From Nostoc sp. JL34 (lineage in GTDB: Bacteria > Cyanobacteriota > Cyanobacteriia > Cyanobacteriales > Nostocaceae): a stretch of DNA of 64,000 nucleotides. Below, piece by piece: positions 37,488 to 45,691 of the stretch. Under the pieces are notes generated by a model that was given only the letters and a program-made list of their open reading frames with translations, was not told the origin of the DNA and made no database searches. Both the position numbers and the translations under genes were made by a program. The stretch spans positions 54,166 to 118,165 of the forward strand of contig NZ_JABXKQ010000076.1 of NCBI RefSeq assembly GCF_017114945.1, in the 5' to 3' direction. Numbering within the stretch: position 1 is the stretch's first letter; each line of letters starts with the position of its first letter.

Positions 37488-38333
37488 ATGAAAAAAACTA
37501 GGCTTTTTAAATTTCTGCTGCCTTGTGTAGCTGTAGCACTATCTATAGCTTTGATCGGGTATTTACGCCCAACCACAGCACAATCATCAAGTGTGCATCT
37601 AACCTTGGGCAATCCAAGTAATGCAATCACAAGTGTCTCATATCCAAACAACTATTTATTAGTAAAACCGCAGTATGCGCTGAGTTACAGCCGTGATAGA
37701 GGGACTCCAAATTGGGTGTCTTGGCAGCTAAATTCCTCGTGGCTGGGTTCGGCACCTAGGCAAGACAACTTCCGCGCTGATACCACCCTCCCTACAGGAT
37801 GGTATCAGGTAGGTGGCTCTGACTATTCCGGTAGCGGGTTTGATAGAGGACACATGACACCTTCTGCTGATAGAACAAGGACAGTAACAGATAACTCTGC
37901 AACCTTCCTGATGACGAATATGGTGCCACAGTCACCGGATAATAATCAGGGGCCATGGGCTTCACTAGAAAACTACTTGAGAAGCTTAGTCACTGGGGGC
38001 AAAGAACTATATATTATTTCTGGCATCTACGGTATGGGTGGAACTGGCTCCAATGGCATAAAATATACAATTGCTAATGGCAATGTTCAAGTTCCGAATA
38101 GGGTTTGGAAGGTTATTGTAGTAAATGATCCTGGTGCTGGAGCGTCTGGGGTTACAACTAATACGAGGGTTATCAGCGTCAATATGCCCAACACTCAAGG
38201 CATAAGAAACAACGATTGGAAAACGTATAGAGTTTCTGTTGACTCAATTGAAGTTCAAACAGGTTTCAATTTATTATCTAATGTGTCCACATCTGTTCAA
38301 TCTGTGATTGAATCTAGAGTTGACAATTTATAG
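37488..38333 (+). CDS. nucA: sugar-non-specific DNA/RNA nuclease NucA
   Basis: A 281-residue secreted endonuclease of the beta-beta-alpha-metal (DNA/RNA non-specific) family. A signal peptide (MKKTRLFKFLLPCVAVALSI..., cleavage near TTAQ) precedes a catalytic domain with SGSGFDRGHMTPSADRT: the DRGH motif holds the general-base His, and TFLMTNMVPQSPDNNQGPW carries the metal-binding Asn. Overall pattern (VHLTLGNPS, NYLLVKPQYALSY, WLGSAPRQDNFR) closely follows NucA of Anabaena 7120. The ATG at 37488 gives a proper signal peptide. The gene faces nuiA, whose product is the known inhibitor. Confidence 0.95.
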   Translation: MKKTRLFKFLLPCVAVALSIALIGYLRPTTAQSSSVHLTLGNPSNAITSVSYPNNYLLVKPQYALSYSRDRGTPNWVSWQLNSSWLGSAPRQDNFRADTTLPTGWYQVGGSDYSGSGFDRGHMTPSADRTRTVTDNSATFLMTNMVPQSPDNNQGPWASLENYLRSLVTGGKELYIISGIYGMGGTGSNGIKYTIANGNVQVPNRVWKVIVVNDPGAGASGVTTNTRVISVNMPNTQGIRNNDWKTYRVSVDSIEVQTGFNLLSNVSTSVQSVIESRVDNL

Positions 38334-38360
38334 TTCAATCAAAACCACGCACATTTTACA

Positions 38361-38431
38361 TAATTCGTAATTAATAAATTTGTTATTCTCAATTAATAAA
38401 TTGAGTTAATCTGTAAATTAATTACGAATTA
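38361..38431. terminator. 15-bp inverted repeat between nucA and nuiA
   Basis: TAATTCGTAATTAAT (38361-38375) and ATTAATTACGAATTA (38417-38431) are exact complements; the loop itself contains a smaller TCAATTAATAAATTGA palindrome. It may end both convergent transcripts and belongs to the TAATTCGTAATT repeat family seen at 9955-10000. Confidence 0.5.
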
Positions 38432-38523
38432 CGTTAGGGCAGTGGTAGGAGTCTGCGGACTTCTGCAAAGAAGCAAGCTAGTAAGAGCATATCGTAGAGA
38501 GCGTCATTACGACAAATTAACTA

Positions 38524-38922
38524 CTAGGTTTCCACAACTTTAGTGGAAAGTCCTGCTATATCTCCAGATGAGGTTTTGCCAATGATATAAACATCAATAT
38601 CTATCGTACCTATGCGATAAACTTTGATTTCATTGAGGTTATCCTTAAGTGTCTGCACAAGTGTTTGAAATTTTTTAACATTCTGTTTTTGTTGTTCGTC
38701 GTGCCACTCTTGTTCAGAGGCACAATTCCGAAATAAATAATCTAGAGCCACTTCTTCAACCGACGAGTCTTGGGGATGATCTGTTAGCTGGAGTAGTTTT
38801 TGAGTTGTCAGAGTGTTAGCTTGATCAGTCCATAAAAAAACCTCAAACGGATAGTCTGACTCGCTCATCATTAACAAATCAGCAGAAGCCTGTTTTAACT
38901 TTTCAGTAATTTCGTTACTCAT
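38524..38922 (-). CDS. nuiA: NuiA-like inhibitor of nuclease NucA
   Basis: A 132-residue cytoplasmic protein of the PR-1/NuiA fold without a signal peptide. It follows Anabaena NuiA almost end to end: EKLKQASADLLMMSESDYPF, EVFLW, VYRIGTIDIDVYIIGKTSSG and the C-terminus STKVVET. In the known NucA-NuiA complex the inhibitor covers the active site and its C-terminal Thr contacts the metal, so the intact VVET tail implies a working inhibitor. It is convergent with nucA, and protects the cell from NucA that has not yet been exported. Confidence 0.93.
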   Translation of the reverse strand: MSNEITEKLKQASADLLMMSESDYPFEVFLWTDQANTLTTQKLLQLTDHPQDSSVEEVALDYLFRNCASEQEWHDEQQKQNVKKFQTLVQTLKDNLNEIKVYRIGTIDIDVYIIGKTSSGDIAGLSTKVVET

Positions 38923-38955
38923 GAGCCATTAATTTTTGATCACGCTCATACTGTA

Positions 38956-39675
38956 TCATCCCCCGTTTGTTGAAACTGCTGCAACAACAGCACGGTCATT
39001 TACTAACTTGCCATCTTCCATGTAGACGATGCGATCGGCAATATCTAGAATACGGTTGTCATGAGTAACTAAGAGAATAGTACAATCCTGTTCTTTAGCT
39101 AGTTTTTGCATGAGGTTGACCACATCTCGTCCCGATTTACTGTCAAGGGCGGCGGTGGGTTCATCCGCTAAAACAATTTTAGGACGACCAACCAAAGCAC
39201 GAGCGATCGCAACTCTTTGTTTTTGTCCCCCAGATAAATCATCAGGATAATAATTCAAGCGTTCTCCCAATCCTACCTCCTCTAATATTTGGGCTGACCG
39301 GGTTTTCATTTCTGCCGGTGAAATATTATTATGCACTTCCAAGCCCATTCTGACGTTTTGGAGTGCCGTTAAACTACCATGCAAGTTATGTGCTTGGAAA
39401 ATATAACCGTTACTGCGTCGCACCTGGGTAAGTTGTCGTTTGCTAGCGCCACACAGTTCTTGTTCCAATATCTGCAAACTGCCGGATTGGGCAGAACGCA
39501 AGCCGCCTGCTAAGGTGAGAAGTGTAGTCTTACCAGAACCAGAAGGCCCTGTCATAATAATAATTTCGCCGGCGTTAATATCCAGGTTGATATCAAAGAG
39601 AACTTGCTTGCGGAGTTGACCATGACCAAAATAGTGGTCGAGATTTTTAACAGAGATTACAGGTTGACTACTCAT
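38956..39675 (-). CDS. devA: DevA-type ABC transporter ATPase (operon 2)
   Basis: A 239-residue ATPase with Walker A MTGPSGSGKTTLLTLAGGLR, signature LSGGQKQRVAIARALV, Walker B VLADEPTAALD and the H-loop LVTHD. It closely resembles the DevA of operon 1 (33422-34120), so the two operons are paralogues. Third gene of devBCA operon 2, 67 bases after devC. It ends 34 bases before nuiA on the same strand, so readthrough into nuiA is possible. Confidence 0.92.
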   Translation of the reverse strand: MSSQPVISVKNLDHYFGHGQLRKQVLFDINLDINAGEIIIMTGPSGSGKTTLLTLAGGLRSAQSGSLQILEQELCGASKRQLTQVRRSNGYIFQAHNLHGSLTALQNVRMGLEVHNNISPAEMKTRSAQILEEVGLGERLNYYPDDLSGGQKQRVAIARALVGRPKIVLADEPTAALDSKSGRDVVNLMQKLAKEQDCTILLVTHDNRILDIADRIVYMEDGKLVNDRAVVAAVSTNGG

Positions 39676-39742
39676 AAATAGCTTGATTACTCGTGATGCT
39701 CGTCATTTGCAAAGGACAAATGACAAATGACAAATGACAAAT
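39676..39742. repeat. ATGACAA heptamer repeats between devC and devA (operon 2)
   Basis: Four or more copies of ATGACAA/AAATGAC with an inverted TCATTTG copy fill this 67-base spacer. Spacer length and repeat type match those in operon 1. Confidence 0.65.
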
Positions 39743-40918
39743 TTAAAACATATCTGCGGGGTCAGCAGACTGTAATTTCCGGGTGGCGATCGCACCAGAA
39801 ATTATGCACATAATCATAGTCAGCGTTAATACCGTTAAGGCGCGTGCTACGGTCATGTAAAGTGGTAAATTGGTGGCATTGCGAGTTAAAGCATAAAGTC
39901 CTAAAGGTGCGATCGCTCCTGGGATAAAGCCCAAAATTGCCAGAATTATTGCCTCTTCAAACACCACACCTAATAAGTAGAGATTGTTATACCCCATTGC
40001 TTTGAAAGTGGCGTATTCTTTAATATGGGAATTCACATCTGTAGAAAGAACTTGATAGACGATAATCACGCCTACTATAAATCCCATTGCTACACCCAGG
40101 CTGAAGATAAACCCGATGGCCGTATTTGTTTTCCAGTAATTTATTTCAAATTCGATAAATTCTGCTCTGGTTAAAACTTTGACATCATCATCTAAATAAG
40201 CTTCTAAAGCTGCTTTCATCTGCTTTGGGTCGTAGCCTGGTTGTAGTTGCACCAAACCGAGACTGACACCGCTAGCTTCTCGTCTGGGAAATAGTCGCAG
40301 AAAGTTCTGGTCGTTGGTGATTAAAGTACCATCGGCGATGAAGGAAGCCCCGACTGAAAATAAGCCGCTAATCGTAATTGTCCGGCGTTCTATTTCGGTT
40401 GTGACCGTTTTACCTTGGTCAATTTTAGCGATCGCATCATTATAATCTCCTCTAGAGGCGCGATCAAACAAAACGGTATCTGGTAGCTTAACAGCATCTA
40501 TCTGGCGATTGACATCTGCTAAGTTAAACACTTGCCGATCGGGATTGAACCCCATAACTAATATTGTCGTTTTCTGATGTGTTTGGGGATTTTTCCAATC
40601 AACAATGTTAATATACATTCCTTCTGCCGACTTTACACCAGGTACATCCATTGCTTGATACAGGCGTCGCCGCGTAAAGCTAGACATATTTGCTAGGTTA
40701 CGTGCTTGGGGACTGATGACAAACATATCAGCCTGCATACTACGATGCAGGATTGTGTTACTTTCAAACAGGGCAGTCTGAAATCCTAGCTGCATGAACA
40801 TCAGAACATCGGCAAAAGCAATGCCTGACAATGCCACCAAAAGACGACCTTTTTCATGACTCAGTTGCAGCCATCCTAAAGGCGTTCGCCGCCGCAGTTG
40901 CTGGATAAATCCAATCAC
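39743..40918 (-). CDS. devC: DevC-type ABC transporter permease (operon 2)
   Basis: A 391-residue permease that starts at GTG (MIGFIQQLRRRTPLGWLQLS) and overlaps the devB stop codon by the 3 bases of a GTGA junction, which implies translational coupling. Topology is as in operon 1: an N-terminal helix (LLVALSGIAFADVLMFMQLG), a large outer domain, then three C-terminal helices (AMGFIVGVIIVYQVLS; LGVVFEEAIILAILGFIPGA; LTVLTLTMIMCIISGAIATR) and the ending LQSADPADMF. Confidence 0.92.
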   Translation of the reverse strand: MIGFIQQLRRRTPLGWLQLSHEKGRLLVALSGIAFADVLMFMQLGFQTALFESNTILHRSMQADMFVISPQARNLANMSSFTRRRLYQAMDVPGVKSAEGMYINIVDWKNPQTHQKTTILVMGFNPDRQVFNLADVNRQIDAVKLPDTVLFDRASRGDYNDAIAKIDQGKTVTTEIERRTITISGLFSVGASFIADGTLITNDQNFLRLFPRREASGVSLGLVQLQPGYDPKQMKAALEAYLDDDVKVLTRAEFIEFEINYWKTNTAIGFIFSLGVAMGFIVGVIIVYQVLSTDVNSHIKEYATFKAMGYNNLYLLGVVFEEAIILAILGFIPGAIAPLGLYALTRNATNLPLYMTVARALTVLTLTMIMCIISGAIATRKLQSADPADMF

Positions 40919-42222
40919 AGTTCAATTACCGCCTTGACTTGCAAATTAGTTAAGCTAGAAGCATTTTGGCTAGATAGTTTATTCAGTTGCACATGGACTT
41001 CCACTACTCTGGCATCAATATTGCTAGAGGGATCGGCGTTAATTAGATTTTGCCGCTTTACCTGCATACCAATCCAATCCACTCTTCCCTCTAATTCATT
41101 GCGTAAAGAATCACTGCTTACCAGCACCTCTTGTCCCGGACGCACTTTCTTGATATCACTTTGGTAGACTTCTACTACTGCATACATCTGGTCGGTTTGA
41201 CCTAGAGCCACAATTCCTTCATCGCCAACAGTTTCTCCGGCTCGTGTATTAATCTCCAAAATTCGACCAGCTTTTGGAGCTACAACGTATGCCTGTGCCA
41301 GTTCTGCTCTAATTTTCTCTACGGTTGCTTGAGCGCTGTCTACCTCTGCTTGTGCATTTGCTATATCTGTCGGACGGACTTCAGCAGTTTGATTCAGGTT
41401 AGCTTTTGCTTCGTTAATCTGCTGTTGCAAGCTGGCGAGGGTTTGCTCCTGGTTAGCTTTTGCTTCGTTAATCTGCTGTTGTAGGGTTGCGACAGTTCTT
41501 GTCTGAGTGGCTTGGCTTTCAATTAACGCTTGAGTGGAAGTTTCGGCACTTAAACGTCTGCTATCAACTTCCTGACTAGAAATTGCTCCTGCTTTATATA
41601 AAGTCTCGTAGCGCTGTACCTCAGCTTGGGCATTACGTCTCTCGGCTGCCACGCGAGCAACTGTTGCTTGCAAGCTGCGTTGTTGTCCAAGGAGTTCTGC
41701 TTCTAGACGATTAATTGTGGCTTGCTGAGTTTTTATGTTTCCTTGTAGTTCTACTTGCACGCGATTTACCGTAGCTTGGCGCGCTCCAATTTCTCCCTGT
41801 TTGGCTCCAGCTTTTACCTGGTTAAGGCGGGATTTGGCAACTTGAACTTGTTTTTGGGCTTCACTCAAAGTAGCTTGTAGCCGATCGCGGTTGTCCATAA
41901 TTGCAATTACCTGCCCAGCTTTGACGCGATCGCCTTCTTTCACCAATAGTTGTTCTACCCGATTTCCTTCATTAGAAGAAGGCGCTGACAGTTTTATTAT
42001 TTCTCCCTTTGGTTCCAACCGCCCTAATGCTGTTACTGTTTTTACCACTGGCTGAACTGCTACTGGTGCTGTTTGCTTTTCATTAGCTGTAGCCTGAAGC
42101 TTCATCAACGTATAAACACTGATTCCACCTATTGCTAGAGATGTAAGTATTGCAAGTAGAAGTGGCGATCGCAAAAGATTCTGAGAAGACCCTAAACCCT
42201 CTGAATTCCTGTTTTCCCTCAT
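40915..42222 (-). CDS. devB: DevB-type HlyD family membrane fusion protein (operon 2)
   Basis: A 435-residue adaptor beginning MRENRNSEGLGSSQ; an in-frame start at 42249 would add nine residues. A membrane anchor lies at about 20-40 (LLLAILTSLAIGGISVYTL), then the lipoyl half VKEGDRVKAGQVIAIMDNRD. The coiled-coil region is longer than in operon 1 and includes a doubled stretch (TLQQQINEAKANQEQTLASL directly followed by QQQINEAKANLNQ), which is a 51-bp tandem duplication. The second lipoyl half contains VVAPKAGRILEINTRAGETV. First gene of operon 2, downstream of two operator-like palindromes. Confidence 0.92.
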   Translation of the reverse strand: MRENRNSEGLGSSQNLLRSPLLLAILTSLAIGGISVYTLMKLQATANEKQTAPVAVQPVVKTVTALGRLEPKGEIIKLSAPSSNEGNRVEQLLVKEGDRVKAGQVIAIMDNRDRLQATLSEAQKQVQVAKSRLNQVKAGAKQGEIGARQATVNRVQVELQGNIKTQQATINRLEAELLGQQRSLQATVARVAAERRNAQAEVQRYETLYKAGAISSQEVDSRRLSAETSTQALIESQATQTRTVATLQQQINEAKANQEQTLASLQQQINEAKANLNQTAEVRPTDIANAQAEVDSAQATVEKIRAELAQAYVVAPKAGRILEINTRAGETVGDEGIVALGQTDQMYAVVEVYQSDIKKVRPGQEVLVSSDSLRNELEGRVDWIGMQVKRQNLINADPSSNIDARVVEVHVQLNKLSSQNASSLTNLQVKAVIEL

Positions 42223-42628
42223 CTTATTCCCCCTTACCACCAGTAGCAACCTGTACTAAACTGTCCAGTTCAATTTATGCTAAACTAAACGGACTAGTTT
42301 AGTCAATAGAACACAACTAAATTTGTCAATCAATTTGCTTGGCATTAGAGAGACTTGCAAAAAATAAATTATCCCCAATCATTTCTAGATTTGTATGGGC
42401 ACAGGTATTGTGTCCCTAGACGGGATATTTTTTTAAGTGGAAATCCCTTATGCTGCGGAATGCTATTCCCTATTGGGATTGATTGTCTACTACAAAAAAG
42501 TAGAGGAGAGGAAAGCTGATAATAGAGGCTTTGGGGCTTTATCAAAGGGTATATTTATTTTCGCAATTTTGTACTAAAGCATTTTGCAGCATCTATTAAT
42601 ATTGTTGAGAAGAAAGGATAATTAATAA
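42223..42628. promoter_or_regulatory. divergent promoter region of devBCA operon 2 and the TetR gene
   Basis: About 400 bases with two operator-like inverted repeats near the devB side (42255-42303). The rest is AT-rich without further recognised signals. Confidence 0.5.
42255..42303. promoter_or_regulatory. tandem operator-like palindromes, probable TetR sites
   Basis: ACTAAAC-N6-GTTTAGT at 42284-42303 is an exact 7-bp inverted repeat. A second, less perfect copy, ACTAAAC-N6-GTTCAAT, starts 29 bases away at 42255. They lie 33-80 bases before the devB start and next to a divergent TetR gene, so they are the best candidates for its binding site. Confidence 0.6.
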
Positions 42629-43243
42629 ATGGTACGCATCAAAACTGACGAAGTCGATCGAGATAATTCCGTTGATAAAGTAGAGCAAATTCTGCAAGGT
42701 GCAATGCAAGAGTTTCTCCAAAATGGCTATGCTGGTACGAGCATGGATCGGGTAGCAGTAGCAGCAGGTGTTTCTAAAGCCACAGTCTACAGCCACTTTC
42801 AAGATAAAGAAGGACTATTTAAAGTACTGTTAGAGCAACTGACAAGTAAAAAGAATAGCTCCATTTTTGGCACAGAACCGATTGAGGGAGAACCAGCCAC
42901 TATAGTGCGCCAGGTAGTAACTAAAGCATTAGATCAGATGCTTAACGACAAAGAACATAGTGCATTTATGCGAGTACTAATCGGGGAATCTGGGCGTTTT
43001 CCTGAGTTAGCTCAAATTTGTGTTCGGGTGATGATTAAGCCAGTAGCGGAAACTCTCACTCACTACTTGGCGGCTCCAGAATTAAAGATACCTGACCCAG
43101 AGGCGACAGCGAGAATTATCTTAGGAGCATTAGTGCATTTTCATATTACTCAAAATGTGATGCATGGACAGGACATTGTACCAATGGAAAGCGATCGCTT
43201 GATTGATGCCTTAACACACCTAATCACTAAATGCGCCGATTGA
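42629..43243 (+). CDS. TetR/AcrR family transcriptional regulator
   Basis: A 204-residue repressor-type regulator. The N-terminal helix-turn-helix is ILQGAMQEFLQNGYAGTSMD followed by RVAVAAGVSKATVYSHFQDK, the standard TetR signature. The C-terminal domain (about 75-200) matches the AefR-like ligand-binding type. It is divergent from devBCA operon 2 and probably represses that exporter and itself until a ligand appears, as in AcrR-AcrAB. Confidence 0.92.
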   Translation: MVRIKTDEVDRDNSVDKVEQILQGAMQEFLQNGYAGTSMDRVAVAAGVSKATVYSHFQDKEGLFKVLLEQLTSKKNSSIFGTEPIEGEPATIVRQVVTKALDQMLNDKEHSAFMRVLIGESGRFPELAQICVRVMIKPVAETLTHYLAAPELKIPDPEATARIILGALVHFHITQNVMHGQDIVPMESDRLIDALTHLITKCAD

Positions 43244-43403
43244 TTGGTTATTATCCCGGCGCGTGGCGCTTGTTTGGTCGGAAAATAAAATTCACCTTGA
43301 GTAACAGTTGACTGTTTTTTCCATAGAAGCTACAGTACTGTATCCGGCTTTTTTCGTTCCTTACAAGCTGCCACCAATACATCCTCTAGCGATCGCCAGA
43401 TAA

Positions 43404-43916
43404 CTAAGCAGGAATAACTTGAACAACTAGGGCGCGTTTATCCAGTGACTGGATTTTACCAACTTGACTGAGATCGTTTGCAATTCGGTCTAGCAGTTCT
43501 CCCGCTTTGTCACGATATTGATGTTCTCGGCCTCGTAAACGAATGGCAAACTTGACAGAATCGCCTTTACTCAACCACTCACCGGCTTGTTCGATGCGTA
43601 AATTGTAATCAGCCACACCTACGTTTAGACCGAATCGAACTTCCTTAACCGTGGGTCTAGCACTCTGACTCTGACGTTTTTTCTTTTGATACTGAAGCTT
43701 GCCATAGTTGAGAATCTTCGCGATTGGAGCGTCTTTACCTTGAGAGACTACAACTAAGTCAAGCTCTAAGCTTTCAGCTAGCTGTAACGCCTCATTGGTG
43801 TCGATCAGACCACGATTATTATTCTCATGGTCAATCAAGAAGACGCTAGGTGATTTGATTTGTGAATTAATCAGTTGCTTTTGGATTGCGATAATGAATT
43901 TCTCCCATTTGTTCAA
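43404..43916 (-). CDS. infC: divergent translation initiation factor IF-3 paralogue
   Basis: A protein of up to 170 residues with both IF-3 domains. N-terminal: NSQIKSPSVFLIDHENNNRG, ALQLAESLELDLVVVSQGKD, APIAKILNYGKLQYQ. C-terminal: TVKEVRFGLNVGVADYNLRI, EWLSKGDSVKFAIRLRGREH. The usual PPVCKIMDYGKYKFE core is changed to APIAKILNYGKLQYQ, so this is probably a second, diverged IF-3 and not the housekeeping copy. The longest frame begins at TTG (43916), and there is no ATG before the conserved part; an ATT or ATC start, as in E. coli infC, is possible. It is divergent from the DEAD-box helicase. Confidence 0.85.
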   Translation of the reverse strand: MNKWEKFIIAIQKQLINSQIKSPSVFLIDHENNNRGLIDTNEALQLAESLELDLVVVSQGKDAPIAKILNYGKLQYQKKKRQSQSARPTVKEVRFGLNVGVADYNLRIEQAGEWLSKGDSVKFAIRLRGREHQYRDKAGELLDRIANDLSQVGKIQSLDKRALVVQVIPA

Positions 43917-44131
43917 TACTTTGCTTTACAAGCAGGTAATGCCAATTTAACACAACACTGAATCAGAGCAACTTTAACCACACAATAGACGGCAATCTGA
44001 TAGAATGAGGGACTGAGGCACTCGCTCTCAGTCTTTGCGCTATTGCCCATCCAGCTTTTCCATGATTTTTATCCGTCCGCCTAAGACTGACGCCATCATT
44101 GGCGACAGGCCGATGTTATTTTTGGAGTCTT
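43917..44131. promoter_or_regulatory. divergent promoter and 5' leader of infC-like and helicase genes
   Basis: The helicase leader contains a CGCCA-TCAT-TGGCG hairpin (44091-44104) and a GGAG ribosome binding site at 44124-44127. Leaders of cyanobacterial cold-induced helicase and RNA-binding protein genes are often structured, so a cold-shock role is possible. Confidence 0.4.
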
Positions 44132-45472
44132 ATGTCTTTTTCCGATCTCGGCTTGTCCAATGAAATTATCCGTGCTGTTACCGAACGAGGGTACACGGAA
44201 CCCACGCCAATCCAGATGCAGTCCATTCCTGCTGTCTTGTTGGGTAAAGATTTATTAGCTGGGGCACAAACTGGCACTGGCAAGACCGCTAGTTTTACAC
44301 TGCCGCTCTTACATCGATTGTCGTCTAACAAGAGCAAAGGTACGCCTAATGGATACCCACCAATCCGGGCGCTGATTCTCACCCCGACTCGCGAACTCGC
44401 TGCACAAGTGGAAGAAAGCGTGCGTGAGTACGGCAAGTACTTAAATCTCAACTCGATGGTGATGTTTGGCGGAGTCAGTATTAATCTGCAAAAACAGCGT
44501 TTGAGGGGTCGAGTGGATATTTTGGTCGCGACTCCAGGGCGACTGCTAGACCACGTACAGCAGGGTACGCTGAATTTATCGCAGATTGAGGTTTTGGTGC
44601 TGGATGAAGCCGATCGGATGCTGGATATGGGTTTTATTAATGATATCCGCCGCATCCTCTCACTCCTGCCCAAACAGCGACAAAATTTGCTATTCTTCGC
44701 TACTTTCTCGGACAAAATTAAGGCACTGGCCGCCGGACTGCTCAATAACCCAACGATGATTGAGGTAGCACGCCGCAACGTTACCGCCGAAACGATCGCA
44801 CAGAAGATTTATCAAGTAGACCGTGACAAGAAACGCCAATTACTGGCTCATCTGATTCGGCGAGACAATTGGTATCAAGTGCTAGTGTTCACTCGCACTA
44901 AATATGGCGCTGATCGTTTGGTGAAGCAGTTGGGCGAAGACCGCATTCAAGCCTTGGCAATCCACGGTAATAAGAGCCAGCCGGTGCGTACTAACGCTCT
45001 GGCAAAGTTCAAAAATGGCAGCTTACAAGTATTGGTGGCGACAGATATTGCTGCTAGGGGTCTTGACATCAGCGAACTGCCCCATGTCGTTAACTTCGAT
45101 CTGCCCAATGTACCAGAAGATTATGTTCATCGCATTGGTCGCACCGGTCGCGCTGGCGCATCAGGTGAAGCTGTATCACTGGTGTGCGTCGATGAATACC
45201 CTCTATTGAAAGAGATCGAAAAACTGATCGAACAGCGCTTGCCAAGGGAAGCGATCGCTGGTTTTGCACCCAACCTCGACATTGAGCCAGAAGCAATCCC
45301 AAATGGACGGCAACATAGAGCCAAGCCTGGAGGTGACAAGCGTCCGGCTCGTACTCCTAAACCTTTACCACAGACATCGGCTAAACGTAAAGCAGCGCCA
45401 CCTGCCACCAATGGCGAGAAACCTGGCGCTCGTTCGTCTGGATCGCGCCGTTCTGCTAAACGCGATCGCTGA
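44132..45472 (+). CDS. DEAD-box ATP-dependent RNA helicase (RhlE/Crh type)
   Basis: A 446-residue helicase starting [20 protein letters not shown]; the in-frame ATG at 44099 adds 11 residues and lacks a ribosome binding site. Motifs in order: Q (GYTEPTPIQ), I (AQTGTGKT), Ia (PTRELAAQ), II (DEAD in [13 protein letters not shown]), III (FAT instead of the usual SAT, in LLFFATFSD), IV ([12 protein letters not shown]), V ([13 protein letters not shown]) and VI ([10 protein letters not shown]). A basic, disordered C-terminal tail of about 60 residues ([10 protein letters not shown] end) probably binds RNA. It unwinds RNA, likely for ribosome assembly or growth in the cold. Confidence 0.94.
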   Translation: MSFSDLGLSNEIIRAVTERGYTEPTPIQMQSIPAVLLGKDLLAGAQTGTGKTASFTLPLLHRLSSNKSKGTPNGYPPIRALILTPTRELAAQVEESVREYGKYLNLNSMVMFGGVSINLQKQRLRGRVDILVATPGRLLDHVQQGTLNLSQIEVLVLDEADRMLDMGFINDIRRILSLLPKQRQNLLFFATFSDKIKALAAGLLNNPTMIEVARRNVTAETIAQKIYQVDRDKKRQLLAHLIRRDNWYQVLVFTRTKYGADRLVKQLGEDRIQALAIHGNKSQPVRTNALAKFKNGSLQVLVATDIAARGLDISELPHVVNFDLPNVPEDYVHRIGRTGRAGASGEAVSLVCVDEYPLLKEIEKLIEQRLPREAIAGFAPNLDIEPEAIPNGRQHRAKPGGDKRPARTPKPLPQTSAKRKAAPPATNGEKPGARSSGSRRSAKRDR

Positions 45473-45691
45473 TCTTTTTTAGCTGTTCAACTGGAAAACC
45501 TCTCTCCAAACCTCTCTCTTAAGAGGAGAGAGGCTTTGAAATTTCCCCCCTTCCCTACAAGGAAATGGGGGTTAGAGGGTTAGGTTTGGCGTTGGTTTTT
45601 TCATATAACGTGAAAAATCAGGTCTAATCCAATACAGTTCAGTGAAACATTGATTTCTAATCAAGAGTTAAAGTTAGGCTTAGGTGCAAAA
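45473..45691. other. intergenic region between convergent helicase and dnaG
   Basis: Contains an imperfect hairpin (CCTCTCTCTTAAGAGGAGAG at about 45511-45532) of a GAGAGG repeat type often found in Nostoc, which may act as a terminator. Confidence 0.4.

Noticed and set aside
44116..44778. 220-codon minus-strand frame opposite the DEAD-box helicase
   Set aside because: The plus strand carries all helicase motifs in order, and the antisense product is Ser/Arg-rich without recognisable features.
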